Of a stretch of DNA of 28,716 nucleotides, positions 25,027 through 28,716 are shown one piece after another. The position numbers and the translations under genes were made by a program. Position 1 is the stretch's first letter; every line of letters starts with the position of its first letter. The notes under the pieces were generated by a model. That model searched no databases, was not told where the DNA came from, and worked only from the letters and a program-made list of their open reading frames with translations. Origin of the DNA: an uncultured Bacillus sp. (lineage in GTDB: Bacteria > Bacillota > Bacilli > Bacillales_B > DSM-18226); assembly GCF_946478885.1 (NCBI RefSeq), contig NZ_CAMLDX010000041.1, positions 1 through 28,716 on the forward strand, in the 5' to 3' direction.

Positions 25027-25075
25027 AAAAAAAACCTTCTTGTAGTATCACTTTTTTGCTCGACAAACAAGAAGG
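25027..25075 (-). terminator. Terminator of the AAA ATPase gene
   Basis: On the minus strand CCTTCTTG pairs with CAAGAAGG (25068-25075 with 25035-25042), followed by eight T. It starts nine bases after the stop of the ATPase gene at 25084. Confidence 0.8.
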
Positions 25076-25083
25076 CAAGATTG

Positions 25084-25839
25084 CTATTGAAAAAGATGAT
25101 GAAGCAGCCTCTGCCGATCATCAAAAAACTGTTTCATAATTGAATAATGGTATGTCTCCTCTAAACGCACTTCTTCCATCCCATCTTCTGATAACTGGAT
25201 GATCTTAGCATGAGGATAGGCCATGATTATTGGGGAATGGGTTGAAATAATAAATTGTGAGCCCTGGTTCACAAGGTCGTGAATCCGCGACAACATTGAC
25301 AATTGCCGCAAAGGGGATAAGGCAGCTTCCGGTTCGTCCAAAATATAGAGTCCATTTCCTTGAAATCGCTCGGTAAAAGCGGCAAAAAAAGCTTCCCCGT
25401 GTGACTGTTCATGAAGGGATTTGCCCCCAAAGGAATCAATCACCTTTCTACCTATGAAAGGCTCCTTATCCATCTCCTCAATATTGGTAGCAACATTGTA
25501 AAATGTTTCAGCACGAAAGAAAAAGCTATCCTGTGCGCGGTAAACCCCTTTTGCTATCCGGAGATATTGCTCTAAATTGGAATGTGAGTCATAGCTGGAA
25601 AAACGGAAATTCAGCGATCCCCCTTCTGGATTAAAACCTAAGGCGATCGAAATCCCCTCCAAGAGGGTTGACTTTCCCATCCCGTTTTCACCAATAATAT
25701 AGGTAACATTCGGATGCAGGTCAATATCCTGAAAATGTCTGATAGCAGGTAAATTCAGCGGGAAGTTGTCATATGAAGCAATTCGCTCCTCATTTAAATG
25801 AACCGAACGGATATATTGTGTATCACCATTTAACTTCAT
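25084..25839 (-). CDS. AAA-family ATPase (ABC-like, AAA_21/AAA_23 type)
   Basis: A 251-residue stand-alone ABC-like ATPase. Walker A is GENGMGKS (residues 50-57), a signature-like SHGEAFFAAF comes before Walker B YILDEPEAAL, and the switch His is in ISTHSP. It has no membrane domain and no coiled coil, and is shorter than RecF or OLD nucleases; there is no TOPRIM domain. Such single-domain ATPases are common in Bacillaceae, and their function is unknown. The ATG at 25839 follows AAAAGGA; an in-frame start 11 codons upstream lacks a ribosome binding site. It has its own terminator and no partner nuclease gene beside it, so a defence role is not supported. Confidence 0.82.
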   Translation of the reverse strand: MKLNGDTQYIRSVHLNEERIASYDNFPLNLPAIRHFQDIDLHPNVTYIIGENGMGKSTLLEGISIALGFNPEGGSLNFRFSSYDSHSNLEQYLRIAKGVYRAQDSFFFRAETFYNVATNIEEMDKEPFIGRKVIDSFGGKSLHEQSHGEAFFAAFTERFQGNGLYILDEPEAALSPLRQLSMLSRIHDLVNQGSQFIISTHSPIIMAYPHAKIIQLSEDGMEEVRLEETYHYSIMKQFFDDRQRLLHHLFQ

Positions 25840-26024
25840 AGAGAGATCAGTCCTTTTGAAAGAATAGAGCAACTACAAATTCCATCATACCATACCTTTT
25901 CTTTTCATTTGGATACAAAACAAAGATTCAAAAAAAGAGCGGCGCAGCAATCTTTCTGATTCATTTATTGCAAGAAGCATACTGCTTGGCCCAGTATTGA
26001 AATCACTTTTTCTTTCTTTTTTAT

Positions 26025-26195
26025 CTAAAAGCCTTTAATAAATACGTTTAATATCATTAATATAAATAGAACAATAGCAATCATGAATGCCTCTTTTTTA
26101 TTGGCGATGGTTTGATCATCCTGTTGTTGTCGTTTGATTCTACGGTATTTCTCCTGTATTTCTTTTTTCATTTTCTCTCTGTCTTTTGTGTTCAT
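26025..26195 (-). CDS. 56-residue single-pass membrane peptide
   Basis: A short gene on the minus strand with an excellent GAGGAGG ribosome binding site six bases before its ATG. It reads MNTKDREKMKKEIQEKYRRI, then KRQQQDDQTIANKKEAF, and then one hydrophobic segment MIAIVLFILMILNVFI before the end KGF. The N-terminal two thirds are strongly charged and helical, probably cytoplasmic or a short coiled coil, and the last 20 residues are a membrane anchor. I do not recognise the family. There is no close neighbour in the same operon, and no clear terminator. Confidence 0.7.
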   Translation of the reverse strand: MNTKDREKMKKEIQEKYRRIKRQQQDDQTIANKKEAFMIAIVLFILMILNVFIKGF

Positions 26196-26377
26196 ACAGC
26201 CTCCTCAACCATCACAGTCCCATTTCCTTCCATAATTCTACCATTTATTACAACTTGATTATTTTAAAATAAGAATATTTTTATGAATATTCTATAAACA
26301 ATTCATTTTTTCTCTTGTTTATAGGTACCCGCTGACCAAAAAGTTGTTTTTAGTAAAATTCCCACCAACGAAAAAAA

Positions 26378-26402
26378 GCATTACCGCCATTCACGGTAAT
26401 GC
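26378..26402 (-). terminator. Terminator of the MFS transporter gene
   Basis: GCATTACCG and CGGTAATGC (26378-26386 and 26394-26402) form a 9-bp stem with a 7-nt loop; on the minus strand seven T follow. It lies about 50 bases after the MFS stop. Confidence 0.88.
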
Positions 26403-26453
26403 ACATGCACGCAAAAGAAAGCATGGAGATACTTTTAATGGGCTATCTCCTTG

Positions 26454-27839
26454 TTAAGAATCTGAAACGCTTTGCCGAATACCTCGACCTTTTTTCCCGG
26501 CTAGTAAGCTCACGACTGCAAAAGCCAGAATCGCCAATAAGATTAATAGAACAAAAACAGTATGGAGGCTGGCTTCTAATTCATCTCCATAGAGACGGTC
26601 ACTAAGCCATAATCCGGAAACCGCAATCCCAATTGTCTGTCCAAGACTCTTCATTAAATTATGTGCTCCCATTGCGGATCCACGCAACGACCAATCGACA
26701 GCGGATTGAACGGCAACAGTAAATGTAGTTATGACTAAGCCAAAACCAAAGCCAAGCCCTGCAGAAATCAGCATAATCCATGGAATGGCTGTGTTCGTTT
26801 TCAGCAATGCGAGTCCGATGCTCCCAGTAATGATCACAGCAATCCCAAGCAAAGCAACACGTGCATAGGAAGTCTTCACCAGCCATCTTCCAGTTATAAT
26901 ACCGGCAAGCGGCCAGGCAAGCGACATCGGCAGCATTGCAAGTCCTGAATATGTTGCATTTAAGTGGGTTACACCCTGAACCCATAACGGAATGTAGAAT
27001 GTCGCTGAAACAAGTACAAAGCCGAGAAGAAAACCCGCCAAATTGGATATGTTCAGGATGCGAACCTTAAAGAGTATTAATGGAAGCATCGGTTCTTTTG
27101 CCCTCATCTCAATCCAGATGAATAACGCAATTCCAAATAGCGCGATGATAAATAGCCGTAACACACTGCCAGAAAGATGATGTACTTCTTTTAAAATCGT
27201 CAAGCCATACAATAAAGATGTCATACTACCGGCAAATACAATGATGCCGGGATAATCGATTAATTGCTTTTTCTTTTCGAGATGCTCAAATAATGAAACC
27301 CATAAAACAAATAACGAAATAATGCCAAATGGAAGATTCATAAAAAAAATCCAGCGCCAGGAAATGGTATCAACAATAAATCCTCCAACGAGCGGCCCAA
27401 TAATGCCGGAAATCCCCCAAACACTGCCAATCAATCCTTGAACCTTCCCCCGTTTTTCAAAAGGGAAGATATCACCGATAATCGTAAATGGGAGCGTCGC
27501 TAAGGCTCCACCGCCAATTCCTTGAATTAAGCGAAACAGAACCAGTTGTTCCATCGTTTGCGAAAAGCCAGACAAAGTGGAACCAATGAGAAAAATGATA
27601 ACCCCTACAGCAAACATTAATTTTCTTCCAAATAAATCTGCCAATTTACCAAAAATAGGAATACCAATCACCGTTGCCAACAAATAAATGGAAATTACCC
27701 AAGTATACAATTGACTGCCATGCAAATCTTCAGCAATCTTTGGCATCGCTGTACTAACAATAGTCCCTTCAATCGCAGTTAAAAATGTAGCAATAATCAA
27801 AGAAATAATCACCACATTTGTTTTTGTTTCTCTCTCCAT
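26454..27839 (-). CDS. MFS drug efflux transporter, DHA2 (EmrB/QacA) family, 14 TM
   Basis: A 461-residue multidrug-type exporter driven by the proton gradient. The first segment has the DHA2 signature [21 protein letters not shown]. Motif [12 protein letters not shown] lies between TM2 and TM3, and [16 protein letters not shown] and motif [12 protein letters not shown] lie in TM4-TM5. About 14 hydrophobic segments are visible and the end is a short basic tail (GKKGRGIRQ). The ATG at 27839 is preferred over one four codons upstream, because GGTGAT precedes it. No TetR/MarR regulator is adjacent. On the minus strand TATAAT (27909-27914) is a possible -10, without a clear -35. The substrate is unknown. 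Confidence 0.9.
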   Translation of the reverse strand: MERETKTNVVIISLIIATFLTAIEGTIVSTAMPKIAEDLHGSQLYTWVISIYLLATVIGIPIFGKLADLFGRKLMFAVGVIIFLIGSTLSGFSQTMEQLVLFRLIQGIGGGALATLPFTIIGDIFPFEKRGKVQGLIGSVWGISGIIGPLVGGFIVDTISWRWIFFMNLPFGIISLFVLWVSLFEHLEKKKQLIDYPGIIVFAGSMTSLLYGLTILKEVHHLSGSVLRLFIIALFGIALFIWIEMRAKEPMLPLILFKVRILNISNLAGFLLGFVLVSATFYIPLWVQGVTHLNATYSGLAMLPMSLAWPLAGIITGRWLVKTSYARVALLGIAVIITGSIGLALLKTNTAIPWIMLISAGLGFGFGLVITTFTVAVQSAVDWSLRGSAMGAHNLMKSLGQTIGIAVSGLWLSDRLYGDELEASLHTVFVLLILLAILAFAVVSLLAGKKGRGIRQSVSDS

Positions 27840-27990
27840 ACCTATCACCATTTTCTATAAAAAATAAATAAGTTTCTTTTCTTTATCTGCATGACACAGA
27901 TGTATCACATTATAATGGAAAAAGTATGATAAGAACAGCATATTGAATTCCTGTAATGACAGTTCAGTCAATTTGGCTTTGAAGCACACA

Positions 27991-28020
27991 AAAAAAGACA
28001 GTATCATAAAATGGTACTGT
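27991..28020 (-). terminator. Hairpin with T tract next to the IS remnant
   Basis: ACAGTATCAT (27998-28007) and ATGGTACTGT (28011-28020) pair with one G-T wobble; on the minus strand a run of T follows. It could stop leftward transcription from the gene ending at 28301. The right arm overlaps the presumed left end of the IS remnant (TGTAGTTAGGACA from 28018). Confidence 0.45.
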
Positions 28021-28186
28021 AGTTAGGACACTTGAAAAAGGAGTGTTTTATCTACAGGTATTTTTTATATAATTGAATTTCAAGATACGGGGAACAGGAG
28101 ATATTATGAGTAAGATCACATTTTCAACTAAAGAGATAAAAACCCTTCAACAGAATCCAAAAAGAAAGTCACTTTTCTTAACTTAG
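28018..28186 (+). mobile_element. Left-end remnant of an IS3-family-like insertion sequence
   Basis: Begins with TGTAGTTAGGACACTTG, in the style of IS3-family ends starting TG, and continues into a ribosome binding site (GGGGAACAGGAG). The start of a transposase-associated HTH protein follows at 28106. No matching right end or transposase body is present, so only the left end survives. Confidence 0.5.
28106..28186 (+). pseudogene. Truncated IS-associated HTH protein (orfA start only)
   Basis: A 26-codon frame: MSKITFSTKEIKTLQQNP followed by KRKSLFLT and a stop. The first 18 residues resemble the start of the HTH protein that precedes the transposase in a group of IS3-like elements of Bacillales, whose HTH region then normally follows for about 80 more residues. 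Here it is cut off. The strong ribosome binding site (ACAGGAG) is preserved, so a 26-residue peptide could still be made, but a function is unlikely. The stretch 28187-28300 contains nothing recognisable. Confidence 0.5.
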
Positions 28187-28300
28187 AATTATATTGCCCT
28201 TTTTTAATTATTTCGTTATTCTTTTTTGCCTGACGAAACTTTTTTCTTGTTATTTAAGTAAATCATCCGTTTGTTGAATAAGGTTTTTAAATGATTTGTA

Positions 28301-28576
28301 CTAAACACCAAAAATCAATGTCCCACCAATCATATAAATAAATGGAAATAGGAATAAGACTAAATTTGCAATTATTGCACTAACCGTCCAAGCATTTTTT
28401 TCGATTTGGTACGCTTTTGATGCAAAATATAGACCTAAAGAACAGAAAACTAAAGGAAAAAATACTGGTAACCCTTGTATCTTTTCAAGAGTAAAAATAT
28501 CAAACATAAAATTCACAAGGAATATTAAAGGAACAAGGAATAACACATAAGCAAGTATAATGAACATCTTTTGCAT
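28301..28576 (-). CDS. 91-residue three-TM membrane protein of unknown function
   Basis: A small, very hydrophobic protein with three membrane segments: residues about 4-27 (IILAYVLFLVPLIFLVNFMF), about 38-54 (PVFFPLVFCSLGLYFAS), and about 62-86. A short charged loop (KAYQIEKNAW) lies between the second and third. The ATG at 28576 follows AAAAGGGG; a longer in-frame reading from 28621 adds 15 residues without a ribosome binding site. I do not recognise a named family. It stands alone at the window end, with the IS remnant downstream. Confidence 0.65.
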   Translation of the reverse strand: MQKMFIILAYVLFLVPLIFLVNFMFDIFTLEKIQGLPVFFPLVFCSLGLYFASKAYQIEKNAWTVSAIIANLVLFLFPFIYMIGGTLIFGV

Positions 28577-28716
28577 AACATAAGCCCCTTTTGGAAAATT
28601 CTTTTTCGTAAATACTATCATAAAACAGGCTGTAGTTGGTTTAATTTTTTGTTTCTTATTGAACTAACCTCCCTCTATATAGAAAGGAAAATCTCTCGAT
28701 TTCTCTCATTTTCTCC

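Noticed and set aside
24882..25124. 80-codon minus-strand ORF overlapping the end of the AAA ATPase gene
   Set aside because: It has no ribosome binding site, overlaps the ATPase end by 41 bases and runs straight through a clear terminator hairpin with eight T (25027-25075).
25084..25839. AAA ATPase as part of an anti-phage system
   Set aside because: No nuclease, TOPRIM domain or other effector gene is adjacent, and the gene is a single transcription unit.

Overview
The window looks like a chromosome segment of a low-GC, endospore-forming Firmicute of the Bacillaceae (Bacillus/Neobacillus-like). The reasons are strong AGGAGG-type ribosome binding sites, rho-independent terminators after many genes, T-box leaders, a LysM plus SleB/CwlJ-type cell wall hydrolase, an sbcD-sbcC pair, and CcpA-type operator candidates. 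Genes are mostly single or in pairs on both strands. I see no prophage, CRISPR array or defence island. This is an identification from sequence reading only.

Layout. 1-1.8 kb: an HMGL-type aldolase-like enzyme and a GNAT acetyltransferase (both minus). 2.4-5.4 kb: a secreted LysM/SleB-type hydrolase (plus), converging on a CPA2 cation/proton antiporter and a DUF4652-like lipoprotein (minus). 5.8-7.2 kb: a stand-alone threonine synthase. 7.7-11.1 kb: an autoinducer-2 (AI-2) processing module, lsrF (minus) divergent from lsrK plus a small cupin (plus), with no transporter, lsrR or lsrG. 11.4-15.8 kb: sbcC and sbcD (minus operon). 16.1-17.5 kb: an 84-residue unknown protein with a TTG start and a UPF0126 membrane protein. 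17.5-20.7 kb: a GlcD-type FAD oxidase whose promoter carries two cre-like boxes, a HAD phosphatase and a 94-residue unknown. 20.9-23 kb: a frameshifted gene remnant, then two almost identical tandem threonine T-box leaders in front of a short threonyl-tRNA synthetase that lacks the N-terminal editing region. 23.2-28.6 kb: a TauE/SafE exporter, a DUF4306-like membrane protein, an AAA ATPase, a 56-residue membrane peptide gene, a 14-TM MFS efflux pump, a decayed IS end with a truncated ORF, and a 91-residue membrane protein.

How parts relate. LsrK phosphorylates AI-2 (DPD) and LsrF is the terminal thiolase of phospho-DPD breakdown; the cupin sits where an LsrG-type isomerase would be needed. 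The tandem T-boxes make the second ThrRS respond to uncharged tRNA-Thr, and threonine synthase lies 14 kb away. SbcC and SbcD form the ATP-dependent nuclease acting on DNA hairpins and ends.

A dispersed family of about 110-bp elements with terminal inverted repeats occurs at four intergenic places, and a related short hairpin lies upstream of the antiporter. These, the double T-box, the editing-less ThrRS and the reduced lsr set are the most interesting points. No clearly new multi-gene system is evident.
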